NCBI RefSeq assembly: GCF_042655305.1
Contig: NZ_JBHSLR010000002.1
Length of the DNA: 64,000 bases
DNA from: Arcanobacterium_A bovis
GTDB taxonomy: Bacteria > Actinomycetota > Actinomycetes > Actinomycetales > Actinomycetaceae
Strand: one strand, 5' to 3'
A program made the position numbers and the translations under genes. The notes beneath the pieces were generated by a model. It did no database searches. It had not been told where the DNA came from and saw only the letters and a program-made list of their open reading frames with translations. Shown piece by piece: positions 18,039 through 26,529 of this stretch. Position 1 is the first letter of the stretch, and every line of letters starts with the position of its first letter.

Positions 18039-19610
18039 ATGAGCGTTATTAGCCAACGTCCTGCTAGAACCGGCCGAATCCAAGAGTTTGGCCTACTTGT
18101 GCTTGCCTTTTCGCTTGGGCTAATAGCGTGGATTTTGGTGACGATTGGCGTGTCGCCGTCAGCGAATATCCAAGCAATCCCAGACAATTTCGTTTTCGTT
18201 GCCGTGCTGCTCGGCGCTGTTGTTTTTGGCGCACACTTCCTCATCAGAAAAACCGCACCGTGGGCTGATCCGGTACTGTTTCCCACCGCCGTCGCCCTCA
18301 ATGGCCTTGGGCTGGTGATGATTCACCGGATCGACACCACATTGGTGAAAACAAGCGGTAGAACGGAAGTGGGAAGCCAGCTCATTTTGAGCATCGTGGG
18401 TGTGGCGCTGATGCTCGGCGCGATTATGATTATTCGCGACCATCGTAAGCTGCGGAAATACACTTATATATCCTTACTTGCTGGAATCACACTCCTCCTT
18501 TTACCGATGCTTCCCGTAATCGGAAAACAGATCAATGGTGCGCGACTATGGATTCGCGTGGCAGGATTTTCTTTTCAGCCTGCCGAACTCGCAAAGATCG
18601 CGTTCGTTATATTCTTCGCAGGATACCTCATTTCCCAACGCGACAACCTCGCCCTCGCAGGGAAGAAAATTTTTGGAATCCAGCTTCCACAGCTGCGGCA
18701 CTTCGCCCCGATTTTGGTGGCGTGGGCTGCGAGCCTAGCAATTCTCGCGCTCGAAAAAGACTTCGGAACTGCACTGCTCTTCTTCGGTCTATTCGTGGCT
18801 GTACTCTACGTAGCCACTGAACGAGTGTCATGGTTGATTATCGGCGGCATACTGTCAACTGCCGGAATTTATGTGATTGTTCAGCTCATGCCACATATCC
18901 AAGCTCGTTTCACAGTGTGGCTGCACGCGCTTGATGGCGAGGTGTACGACCAAGCCTACGGTTCCTACCAACTGGTACAAGGTCTATTCGGCATGGCATC
19001 AGGTGGTCTTTTCGGCACTGGCTGGGGCAATGGCTACCCAACCAAATCCTACGCCTCAAACTCCGACTTCATTATTCCCTCTTTTGGCGAAGAACTCGGA
19101 ATGATTGGCTTGCTTGCCATTCTCGGTCTCTACTTAATCCTCGTGTTCCGCGCCTTTAGCACCGGTATCCATTTACGTGACGGCTTCGGCAAACTCCTTG
19201 CTGCCGGCTTCGGTTTCGCCATTGCGCTACAGTGTTTCGTAGTGGTTGGAGGCGTCACGCGCGTTATCCCGCTCACGGGTCTAGCAATGCCGTTCTTGGC
19301 GCTCGGCGGTTCCGCTTTGCTCGCCAACTGGATAATTATCGGCGTGCTTATCCGTATGTCCGACGACGCACGGCGTCCCGTCACCCCTGTATCCACCCCA
19401 CTTTCCGCCATCGACACGGCTAACCTGCGCGAGTTGATTGGCGACGACGCCCTCACCCCGAGCGGCGAATCAAACTCGAGCACCGACTCGCGTTCGGGTG
19501 CCACCGACACTGATGCGCCGGCGTCATCCGAAACACGCAACGGCTCCAACGCGCAGATCGACGACGAAGACGACGGAAACTCCCAGCTTACCGAGGTGGT
19601 CCGCCTATGA
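18039..19610 (+). CDS. rodA: SEDS-family peptidoglycan glycosyltransferase RodA
   Basis: A 523-residue polytopic protein of the FtsW/RodA/SpoVE family that polymerises lipid II. Signatures include GARLWIRVAGFSFQPAELAKI, the catalytic-loop Asp region EKDFGTALLFFGLF, and the C-terminal SNSDFIIPSFGEELGMIG and GVTRVIPLTGLAMPFLALGGS. About ten helices are present, plus a Ser/Thr/Asp-rich cytoplasmic tail of about 75 residues that is a likely phosphorylation target. It lies directly before pbpA with a 4-base overlap, the usual RodA plus class B PBP pair. Ten bases separate it from pstP. Confidence 0.94.
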   Translation: MSVISQRPARTGRIQEFGLLVLAFSLGLIAWILVTIGVSPSANIQAIPDNFVFVAVLLGAVVFGAHFLIRKTAPWADPVLFPTAVALNGLGLVMIHRIDTTLVKTSGRTEVGSQLILSIVGVALMLGAIMIIRDHRKLRKYTYISLLAGITLLLLPMLPVIGKQINGARLWIRVAGFSFQPAELAKIAFVIFFAGYLISQRDNLALAGKKIFGIQLPQLRHFAPILVAWAASLAILALEKDFGTALLFFGLFVAVLYVATERVSWLIIGGILSTAGIYVIVQLMPHIQARFTVWLHALDGEVYDQAYGSYQLVQGLFGMASGGLFGTGWGNGYPTKSYASNSDFIIPSFGEELGMIGLLAILGLYLILVFRAFSTGIHLRDGFGKLLAAGFGFAIALQCFVVVGGVTRVIPLTGLAMPFLALGGSALLANWIIIGVLIRMSDDARRPVTPVSTPLSAIDTANLRELIGDDALTPSGESNSSTDSRSGATDTDAPASSETRNGSNAQIDDEDDGNSQLTEVVRL

Positions 19611-21043
19611 ATCCGCCCTTGAGAAAACTTTCAACTGTAGTTGCCCTCATGTTTGTCACGCTTATGCTGGCAGTGACGTATATTCAGTTCTTCGCCGCAC
19701 CATCGTTGAATGCCGACTCGCGCAATGTTCGCACGCTTTACCGTGAATACGGCACAAACCGAGGGCCGATTGTTGTTGCTGGTCAGCCGATTGCCCAATC
19801 CGAGCCAATTGACGATGCCTACCAATTTTTGCGCAAATACCCTGGTGGCGAGTACTACGCCCATATCACTGGCTTCTTCTCGGTGGCGCACAACTCAATG
19901 ACAGGTATTGAACGCACCGAAAACTCGGTGCTTGGTGGCTCAGATTCTTCACTAGTAGCATCACGAATTCAAGATTTGTTTACTGGTCAGGCACCTCAAG
20001 GTGGCGGCGTCGCTTTGACAATCAATCCCGCTGCTCAGAAGGCTGCATTTGACGGATTAGGCAATCGTCGTGGTGGCGTGGTGGCAATTGAGCCTAGCAC
20101 CGGAAAGATTCTTGCTCTTGTTTCTAAACCGTCGTTCGATCCAAACTTGATCGCGACTCACGACCGTACCCAGGCGAAAAGTGCTTGGTCTGCTCTCAAT
20201 GAAGCTGATAACAAGCCGCTTCTCAACCGGGCACTCGGTGGCGATCTTTACTCGCCGGGTTCCGTATTTAAGGTTGTTACTGCCGCTGCGATGCTAGAAA
20301 ACGGCATGACGCCGGATACCATCGTTGATTCGCCAACGACGTGGTCACCTCCTGGCACTTCTGCACAGATTGGCAACGATGAAGGTAAATGTGGTGACGG
20401 AAGTGGAAAGAGCCCACTTCGCACCACTTTCGTTGAATCGTGCAATACTACGTTCGCTATTTCCGGCGTCAATCTCGGCGCAGAAAAAATGGTGAAGATG
20501 GCGCAGGCCTTTGGCTTCCAGAAAGATCTTTCGATTCCGCTTTTCGTGCGTCCTTCAACTTTCCCGATGCCGAGTGATAAACCCACGTTGGCCATGGATT
20601 CTTTCGGTCAACGTGATGTGCTTGCAAGCCCGCTTCAAATGGCAATGATTGCGGCAACTGTTGCAAATCGCGGCGTCGAAATGAAGCCTTATTTAGTTGA
20701 TCAGGTGCTTTCACCGGACCTTGAGACGATTTCTGAAACAAAGCCAGAAGAGTTTGCGAAGCCAATTTCTCAAGGAACCGCAGCGCATTTACGTTCGATG
20801 ATGATTGATGTGGTTGAGAAAGGCACCGGAACTTCGGCTCGTCTTTCTGGTGTTCCGGTAGCAGGAAAAACTGGAACTGCCCAAGTTGGTGGCGGCCGCG
20901 ATGCTCATTCTTGGTTTATTGGCTTCGAGGCCACCGATAATTCTCGAGTAGCAGTGGCTGTTTTTGTGGAAAATGGTGGCTATGGCAACGACGCAGCAGC
21001 ACCGATTGCACGAAACGTCATCAAGGCGGTGGTAGGCAAATGA
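19607..21043 (+). CDS. pbpA: Class B penicillin-binding protein PbpA (transpeptidase)
   Basis: A 478-residue transpeptidase anchored by one N-terminal helix (residues about 8-28). The penicilloyl-serine domain motifs are in order: Ser219-x-x-Lys222 (SPGSVFK), SCN at 278-280 and KTG at 421-423. Its length matches actinobacterial PbpA (about 490 aa). It cross-links peptidoglycan with RodA as glycosyltransferase partner; the two genes overlap by 4 bases. About 115 bases, with a possible separate promoter, lie before the kinase gene. Confidence 0.95.
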   Translation: MNPPLRKLSTVVALMFVTLMLAVTYIQFFAAPSLNADSRNVRTLYREYGTNRGPIVVAGQPIAQSEPIDDAYQFLRKYPGGEYYAHITGFFSVAHNSMTGIERTENSVLGGSDSSLVASRIQDLFTGQAPQGGGVALTINPAAQKAAFDGLGNRRGGVVAIEPSTGKILALVSKPSFDPNLIATHDRTQAKSAWSALNEADNKPLLNRALGGDLYSPGSVFKVVTAAAMLENGMTPDTIVDSPTTWSPPGTSAQIGNDEGKCGDGSGKSPLRTTFVESCNTTFAISGVNLGAEKMVKMAQAFGFQKDLSIPLFVRPSTFPMPSDKPTLAMDSFGQRDVLASPLQMAMIAATVANRGVEMKPYLVDQVLSPDLETISETKPEEFAKPISQGTAAHLRSMMIDVVEKGTGTSARLSGVPVAGKTGTAQVGGGRDAHSWFIGFEATDNSRVAVAVFVENGGYGNDAAAPIARNVIKAVVGK

Positions 21044-21158
21044 CCAGTACAAACGCATTTTGTAATGGAATTGCAACCATTCCTAGCTACACTTTTTCGT
21101 TTTCAACGAGCAGTATTAACAAAGATAGTTACCTAGACGCATACAGGAGCGCGAAACA

Positions 21159-23003
21159 ATGACGGACATTCCACGCATCCTCGGTGGACGATACGAAGTT
21201 GGCGACCTCATCGGTCGCGGTGGCATGGCGCAGGTGCATATTGGATATGACACTCGCTTGTCGCGTACCGTGGCCATCAAGGTGCTACGCGCCGATCTTG
21301 CAGCTGACCCAACATTCCTCGCGCGATTCCGCCGCGAGGCACAATCAGCGGCAGCTCTCAACCACCCAGCGATTGTGGCGGTATATGACACCTCTGAAGA
21401 GCATGTAACCACCGCTGCTGGCCGCTCACTCGCGCTGCCTTATATCGTGATGGAGTATGTGCGTGGTAGCACCGTTTCGAAGCTACTGTCGAACGGTCAG
21501 GCATTGCCGATTGACGAAGCTGTGCAAGTAGTAGCGGGTGTGCTCTCAGCACTCGAATACTCGCATCAAGAAGGCATCATCCACCGCGACATCAAGCCCG
21601 GCAATATCATGATGACCCAAGATGGCAAGGTCAAAGTGATGGACTTTGGTATCGCACGTGCAATTGCCGATTCTGCGGCCACCATGACCTCTACTAATTC
21701 AGTAGTTGGCACGGCACAATACCTCTCACCTGAGCAAGCCCGCGGCGAAGTGGTAGATACTCGCTCCGATCTGTACTCCACCGGCTGCTTGCTGTACGAA
21801 CTTTTGACTGGAAAGCCGCCGTTCCAAGGCGATTCCGCTGTAGCCGTGGCATACCAGCACGTATCGGAAATGCCCAAGCCCGCATCGCAAATCGCTCCAG
21901 ACATTCCTGATGCTATCGACCGTGTTGTGATGAAATCGCTGGCAAAGAAGCGTGAAGATCGCTACCAGAATGCCGCCGAGATGCGCCTTGAGCTGCTACG
22001 CGCGGCACGTGGTGGAGCAGTATTGGCGCCCGACGTCGATACCTGGCAAACGCGCGTTGTGCCTACGCCTCCCCGCCCTTCCGACGCAACGACGGTGGCA
22101 CCGGCGTACGTTCCACCAACAGCAGTAGCAGCTGCTCACACCCAAACTGGTATGACACCAGTGGCTACGGAAAATGAACCAGCTAAAAAGAGCAAGGCAT
22201 GGATTATCGTTTTGGCGGTCTTCCTCTTTTTGCTCGCAGCTGCAGGCATCACGTATGCGCTGACGCGCGATAATAATACCGAAACTACGCCCACTCCGGC
22301 TGTGGTGAAGGTTGATGTACCTGATCTTGCGAATGCAGACCAAGCCGAAGCACGAAAGACGCTTGAAAAAGCTGGTTTGAAGTTCGTTCTTGGCGATCCA
22401 GTCAATGACGATAAGATTCCAGTTGGGCGGTTCGTCTCCTCTGATCCTGCTGCCGGCACTTCGGTAGACAAAGATACAAAGGTCACTGTGCATTTTTCGG
22501 CAGGTCCAGGATCGGTAACGGTACCTACTTTGAACACTGGAAGCGTTACCGAAGAGCAGGCTCGTGCTGAGCTTGAAAAACTCGGACTGGTAGTTGGAAG
22601 TGTGGAAACCACAAATCAAGCTGGCAAAGCCAAGGGCATTGTGGTGGACACCGAACCGAGTGCTGGAAGTAGCGTCGCTAAAGGAACTGCCATCCACCTG
22701 TACGTGGCCTCTGGAAAAATTGAGTTGCCAAATTTGGTTGGCAAGACTCAAGAGGACGCTCTCAACACACTCTCGGCACTTCGCCTCAATAGCAGCGTTA
22801 AATCAGTAGCAAGCGATTTGCCGAAGAACACGGTAATTAAGCAAGAGCCGCTTGCTGGGCCTATTGACGTGTCAACAACCGTCAAACTTGAGATCTCTGA
22901 CGGTCCTGCACCAACACCGGCACCGGCTCCAAAGCCGGATCCGAATCCGAACCCTACACCGAATCCAACACCAAATCCGCCAACAAACAACAACGGAAAG
23001 TAG
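21159..23003 (+). CDS. pknB: Ser/Thr protein kinase PknB with three PASTA domains
   Basis: A 614-residue receptor-type kinase. Catalytic features: glycine-rich loop GRGGMAQV (19-26), Lys41 (VAIKV), HRDIKPGN (142-149, catalytic Asp144), DFG at 162-164 and the activation-loop TMTSTNSVVGTAQYLSPEQ. After a juxtamembrane linker, a transmembrane helix (about 349-368) leads to three external PASTA repeats (about 380-582) and a Pro/Asn tail. PASTA domains sense muropeptides or lipid II. Targets are expected to include FhaA, FhaB, RodA and the pseudokinase protein at 53.7 kb. Unlike mycobacteria, no second kinase (PknA) gene is present in this cluster. Confidence 0.95.
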   Translation: MTDIPRILGGRYEVGDLIGRGGMAQVHIGYDTRLSRTVAIKVLRADLAADPTFLARFRREAQSAAALNHPAIVAVYDTSEEHVTTAAGRSLALPYIVMEYVRGSTVSKLLSNGQALPIDEAVQVVAGVLSALEYSHQEGIIHRDIKPGNIMMTQDGKVKVMDFGIARAIADSAATMTSTNSVVGTAQYLSPEQARGEVVDTRSDLYSTGCLLYELLTGKPPFQGDSAVAVAYQHVSEMPKPASQIAPDIPDAIDRVVMKSLAKKREDRYQNAAEMRLELLRAARGGAVLAPDVDTWQTRVVPTPPRPSDATTVAPAYVPPTAVAAAHTQTGMTPVATENEPAKKSKAWIIVLAVFLFLLAAAGITYALTRDNNTETTPTPAVVKVDVPDLANADQAEARKTLEKAGLKFVLGDPVNDDKIPVGRFVSSDPAAGTSVDKDTKVTVHFSAGPGSVTVPTLNTGSVTEEQARAELEKLGLVVGSVETTNQAGKAKGIVVDTEPSAGSSVAKGTAIHLYVASGKIELPNLVGKTQEDALNTLSALRLNSSVKSVASDLPKNTVIKQEPLAGPIDVSTTVKLEISDGPAPTPAPAPKPDPNPNPTPNPTPNPPTNNNGK

Positions 23004-23009
23004 TTGACT

Positions 23010-23047
23010 GGTTAGCGTTATCAGAATTGGTTAGCGTTATCAGAATT
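23010..23047. repeat. Tandem duplication of a 19-bp unit between pknB and pabA
   Basis: Two identical abutting copies of GGTTAGCGTTATCAGAATT (23010-23028 and 23029-23047), followed by a degenerate third piece and two TTTAGAAT words. They lie in the short convergent gap. A recent slip-strand duplication is the simplest explanation. Confidence 0.8.
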
Positions 23048-23070
23048 GGTTCGGGTTATTTAGAATTTAT

Positions 23071-23637
23071 TTAGAATGACTCGAGCCAATTTTGTAGCAT
23101 TTTCAGTCCGCTTTGCGTGAGCACCGACTCAGGATGAAACTGCACACCGAACAGCGGTTTCGTGCGGTGTTTGAGCGCCATAATGATGCCGTTTACATGC
23201 GCTGTTGTAATGAGCTCGCTTGGGAGGCTCTCAGGCTGCACCGCCAATGAATGATAGCGCGTTACAGTAAGTGGATTGGGCAAGCCATCCATAATCACTG
23301 AATCGTGGTGGACTATTTCCGAGGTTTTGCCATGCATAAGCTCAGGAGCATGGGAAACGACGCCGCCAAAAACTTCCGCGAGCGCCTGATGCCCTAGGCA
23401 CACTCCAAGCATTGAAATCTCGTGTTCGGCACATTTTTCGATGACTGTAGGTGAGAGACCGGCGTCGGCAGGCGCGCCAGGACCAGGCGAGATAAGCACG
23501 CCGTCGTACTGCGTAAGCGTTGATAAATCGACGTGGTCGTTTCGAACGACGTCTACAGACGCACCAAGCTGGCACAGATAGTCAACGATCGTATAAACGA
23601 ACGAATCGTAGTTATCAACAACGAGTATCCGAGCCAT
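23071..23637 (-). CDS. pabA: Aminodeoxychorismate/anthranilate synthase component II (glutamine amidotransferase)
   Basis: A 188-residue class I glutamine amidotransferase. The start is the ATG at 23637, giving the family opening MARILVVDNYDSFVYTIV. The oxyanion region LISPGPG, nucleophile Cys in LGVCLGHQAL and the His/Glu pair in VQFHPESV are all visible. It supplies ammonia for 4-amino-4-deoxychorismate (folate) or anthranilate (tryptophan). No component I lies nearby, so the two cannot be told apart by context; in this conserved neighbourhood the gene is called trpG or pabA. The start overlaps the stop of the small membrane protein gene by one base (TAATG). Confidence 0.92.
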   Translation of the reverse strand: MARILVVDNYDSFVYTIVDYLCQLGASVDVVRNDHVDLSTLTQYDGVLISPGPGAPADAGLSPTVIEKCAEHEISMLGVCLGHQALAEVFGGVVSHAPELMHGKTSEIVHHDSVIMDGLPNPLTVTRYHSLAVQPESLPSELITTAHVNGIIMALKHRTKPLFGVQFHPESVLTQSGLKMLQNWLESF

Positions 23638-23792
23638 TATCCCACCGTGTTGTCGATAATATTTGTGTGCTCCACTACCCATGGAAATCCGTAGGTGAAC
23701 AAGAATGCCACCACCGCAAAAATAAGCACAAGTGCTTCGATCAGCTTGAGCCAGGTTGGCCCAGGAAGTTTACGCCAAATTGCCGAATACAT
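23637..23792 (-). CDS. Small conserved membrane protein between sortase E and pabA (51 aa)
   Basis: A 51-residue protein starting MYSAIWRKLPGPTWLKLIEA, with one strong transmembrane helix (LVLIFAVVAFLFTYGFPWVV) and a polar external tail. A GAGG site lies 9 bases before the ATG. The W-R-x-LPGPTW opening is typical of a small actinobacterial protein encoded in this place. Tight coupling to pabA and closeness to the sortase gene indicate one operon. The function is unknown. Confidence 0.8.
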   Translation of the reverse strand: MYSAIWRKLPGPTWLKLIEALVLIFAVVAFLFTYGFPWVVEHTNIIDNTVG

Positions 23793-23847
23793 CTTTTTCC
23801 TCGTTATGCTGCTAGCTTGCCAAATGTTTACTGGATAGGTCTGTTTG

Positions 23848-24744
23848 TTACTTGTCGGGATCCACGAGTTCTTGTGGCATTCCGTCGGAGCGTTTGACCC
23901 AATGATCAAACTCGGCATGAACAATCCAGCGTTTGTTGGAGACCATCGGCGGGTGGCAGGTGGTGATTGTCAGCAGACGCCGGGAAGGAGCGGTAGTTGG
24001 TATGTTACGTCCGTTTTTGACGGCTTCCCCAGCCACGAAAGGATCGGGCAGGATCACGTGTCCGTCAGTAGGGTCAACAATCTCGTAGCTGATCATCTTG
24101 TACACGAGCCAAGCGTCTGGAGTTTCGACGACGATAGGCGTGCCAGTTTCGAGCGTGTCCACATGGAGCATGCGAGCACCGTAGACTTCCCTGTGCACGG
24201 CAGTGGAGAAGTTTCCTACTTCGCCAGGTAGAGCCGTTTTCGGATAATGCCCAAATGCGCCGGTGTCGAGTACCTTCTTCGATACGCCTTCTTTTATTGG
24301 GGTGGAGTGATCGTATCCAAAAGCGGGGATGTGCATAACCGCGAGCGCAGCACCTTCAGTTTTATCAGGCGAAATAATGGGAGGTTCACCTGTTTGTGGT
24401 TGTCCAATTTTTTCCGGAACTTCACCAAAATCTTCGTGAATCTGGCTCACTTCAGATTTGATCGACGCCGTAGCCTCAACGTTCGTCCACCACAGCTGCC
24501 AGACAATAAATAATCCAATAACAAGACCTGCGGTAATGAGTAACTCACCGAAAATTCCGAGAAGCCAGCTGAACCAGCCGCCTCGCTTCTTTTTCTGCTT
24601 CTCATCGTCCACATCGGCATGCGAAAAGCTTCCCTGATCGGCCTGAGCTGATTTAGGGATAGATTCTTCGTCTATGCTTTGATTTTGTGGATCTGCCAAG
24701 AGATCTTCAAGGCGATCTTGCTGAGGTGCCGAGTGTTTGCCCAC
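23848..24744 (-). CDS. srtE: Class E sortase
   Basis: A 298-residue membrane transpeptidase. It has a 60-residue charged cytosolic N-terminus, one helix (about 63-85) and an external sortase domain with the catalytic His (FSTAVHREVYG), Cys (LLTITTCHPP) and Arg (NKRWIVHAEF). TITTCHP is typical of class E sortases, which usually attach LAXTG-motif proteins to the wall. No sortase substrate is visible in this window. GTG start with a GAGGAT site. It is the first gene of the sortase, small membrane protein and pabA transcription unit. Confidence 0.92.
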   Translation of the reverse strand: MGKHSAPQQDRLEDLLADPQNQSIDEESIPKSAQADQGSFSHADVDDEKQKKKRGGWFSWLLGIFGELLITAGLVIGLFIVWQLWWTNVEATASIKSEVSQIHEDFGEVPEKIGQPQTGEPPIISPDKTEGAALAVMHIPAFGYDHSTPIKEGVSKKVLDTGAFGHYPKTALPGEVGNFSTAVHREVYGARMLHVDTLETGTPIVVETPDAWLVYKMISYEIVDPTDGHVILPDPFVAGEAVKNGRNIPTTAPSRRLLTITTCHPPMVSNKRWIVHAEFDHWVKRSDGMPQELVDPDK

Positions 24745-24921
24745 GTATCCTCTTTCTTCATGCTATTTCTACTTATTATTCTAATCTGCATATGTTCGAT
24801 AGTGGCAACAGTCCACAGTTATCTGTGATCACTGCGCAAGTTATTTGGAATAGCGTATTTGAAGTGCATATACGGGAAGCAGCGCACTTGGGATTGTTTC
24901 AGAATATTCGGAATCTAGCTT

Positions 24922-24939
24922 ATTTCAGGAACATTTTGG
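24922..24939. promoter_or_regulatory. 18-bp element upstream of crgA, identical to one upstream of rpmH
   Basis: ATTTCAGGAACATTTTGG occurs here and at 41163-41180. Here it lies 97 bases before the crgA ATG, upstream of a likely -10 (TAGAAT near 24991). A GGAAC core followed 14-15 bases later by GTT recalls an ECF-sigma promoter, but the spacing is not ideal. Its role is inferred only. Confidence 0.45.
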
Positions 24940-25036
24940 GATGAAGGTTTTCGGGATAGATGCAGAAGATATTTCGTTTTCTTGCCCATGTAGAATAGTC
25001 TTAGTGTGGAAAACATCATTGTAGATAAGGATTGCT

Positions 25037-25312
25037 ATGCCTGAATCAAAAAAGCGTCGCAAGGTAGTTGAGCGCGAAACTGCGAAGGCACGTTCTGCCA
25101 GCAAGAAGGTTGAGAAAATCGATCAGCATTCTCCGCGTTGGTATGCACCACTGATGGTAACTCTCGCCATTCTTGGTCTTCTCGTTGTGGTTACCGCGTA
25201 TGTGACGAATGGCGGATACCCATTCCCCTTCTTCAGTAACGGCAACTACAACCTTTTTGTGGGAATTGGCTTGATGCTCGTTGGATTCTTGATGACGATG
25301 GGGTGGAAGTAA
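25037..25312 (+). CDS. crgA: Cell division protein CrgA
   Basis: A 91-residue membrane protein with a basic N-terminus (MPESKKRRKVVERE) and two transmembrane helices joined by an external loop containing NGGYPFPFF. The length and the SPRWY segment before helix 1 are typical of CrgA (93 aa in M. tuberculosis). In actinobacteria it recruits PBPs and septal proteins and interacts with FtsZ, FtsQ and FtsI. It is transcribed alone and divergently from the sortase gene. A strong terminator lies 146 bases downstream. Confidence 0.95.
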   Translation: MPESKKRRKVVERETAKARSASKKVEKIDQHSPRWYAPLMVTLAILGLLVVVTAYVTNGGYPFPFFSNGNYNLFVGIGLMLVGFLMTMGWK

Positions 25313-25457
25313 CCACATCGCTGTTGCTAGAGATCAACTAGCTCATAGCTTGTTCGTTGCTGCTCATGACGTGATGCTCGTTGATAATCATTGCCTAGCT
25401 CATAGCCGTTCATAGTTACGTTTTGCAGGCAATGAAAATTTGAAAATTACGACTCGG

Positions 25458-25495
25458 TTGTGGGGGAGAGCAGATGCTCTCCCCCACAATTTTTG
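25458..25495 (+). terminator. Terminator of crgA
   Basis: A 15-bp perfect inverted repeat (25458-25472 with 25475-25489) rich in G/C at its core, followed by ATTTTT. The innermost pairs must open to form the loop. Confidence 0.88.
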
Positions 25496-25888
25496 TCCTT
25501 ACCCCATTTTTGCTTTTCAGTTTCGGTAACTTCTTGTATTTCTGTTCCTATTTTCTAAATTACATTGATGTAATTATCCACAAGTTACACACAGCTGTGG
25601 AGAATTACATTGATGTATTTCCACAGGTTGTGGCAATTTTGTGGGTAAAGTCCACAACAATTCGCTTTGCCATTCTTCACACAAAGTGTGGTGAAATGCG
25701 GATAGTGATGAACCTGGTGAACATAAGAGAAACTATGCGACATAAGCGAGAAATTACGAATACGTAAGCGAACGTCGTCATAAACAAACGGTGTTAATAC
25801 GCCCGCCACAGCAATAAATCGGCGGCAACAATTCGCAGCCAGTACGTATCAACTAGTACCTAACGCGAGGTGCTAAAGGTACTAGCCA
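25496..25888. other. 393-base convergent intergenic region with a DnaA-box cluster
   Basis: No gene is supported here. It is AT rich and contains a perfect DnaA box TTATCCACA at 25574-25582, one-mismatch boxes at 25596-25604 (reverse) and 25640-25648 (reverse), weaker sites around 25618 and 25651, and two copies of AATTACATTGATGTA (25558-25572 and 25603-25617) built on the inverted repeat ATTACAT-TG-ATGTAAT. CACAGCTGTGG followed by ATTACAT recurs just upstream of dnaA (about 40912-40933). It could bind or titrate DnaA. Confidence 0.55.
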
Positions 25889-26521
25889 TCAATACCTCGA
25901 ACGATACTTTCTGCTGCAAAACAATGCTGTGAAAACGAGCCCGCCGAGCAGGCCGCCCACATGCGACTCCCACGAAATCTGCGGAATCATAAAACTCATC
26001 ATCAAGTTCACAGCCAGCAGCACCAAAATACTTCGGAAATTCGATGAACCCCGAGCTAGTAGCAACATTGCACCGAACAGTCCAAACACGGCACCTGACG
26101 CTCCAACTGCCGCAACTCCCCAGTAGCCAGTGAGCCATGCATAGGAATAAACAGCAAGATTCCCAGATACAGCGCTGACGACGAGCAGTCCAACGTAACG
26201 CCAAACACCTAAGGCAGGTTCTAAGGCCATCCCCAGCATCCACAAGGCATACATATTGAATAGCAAATGCGCCACGCCACCATGCAAAAATGCCGAGGTA
26301 ATGAAGCGATATGGCTGATCAATCGCCAAGGGTGGGAAAAAGAGCAACTCGACTTCTAGCTGAGGAATTACCAGTTCTACCAACGCAATCGCTACACAAA
26401 TTCCGATAAACACCATCGTCACCGGAATCGACGACGAACGCCACATCCGGCGTCCCTTTTCCCAACCATTATTGCGGTCAGGTGGAAAACTACCTGATGT
26501 GGCGTCCGAATAGTACGTCAT
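25889..26521 (-). CDS. Rhomboid-family intramembrane serine protease
   Basis: A 210-residue protein with six hydrophobic helices. The catalytic serine motif GASGAVFG and the paired histidine (SWESHVGGLLGGLV) are in the right helices, and the HGGVAHLLFNMYALW motif in the second helix is typical of the family. It should cleave transmembrane substrates within the membrane; the substrates are unknown. It lies 8 bases downstream of the cyclophilin gene on the same strand, so the two are probably co-transcribed. The first ~30 residues are polar and cytosolic. Confidence 0.92.
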   Translation of the reverse strand: MTYYSDATSGSFPPDRNNGWEKGRRMWRSSSIPVTMVFIGICVAIALVELVIPQLEVELLFFPPLAIDQPYRFITSAFLHGGVAHLLFNMYALWMLGMALEPALGVWRYVGLLVVSAVSGNLAVYSYAWLTGYWGVAAVGASGAVFGLFGAMLLLARGSSNFRSILVLLAVNLMMSFMIPQISWESHVGGLLGGLVFTALFCSRKYRSRY

Positions 26522-26529
26522 TGAGTGCG

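Noticed and set aside
21996..22751. 251-codon minus-strand frame within pknB
   Set aside because: Lies opposite the PASTA domains; composition (Cys, Trp, Arg rich) is that of an antisense shadow.
25474..25767. 97-codon plus-strand frame after crgA
   Set aside because: Begins inside the crgA terminator stem and covers the DnaA-box cluster; no ribosome binding site; hydrophobic content reflects AT-rich DNA.
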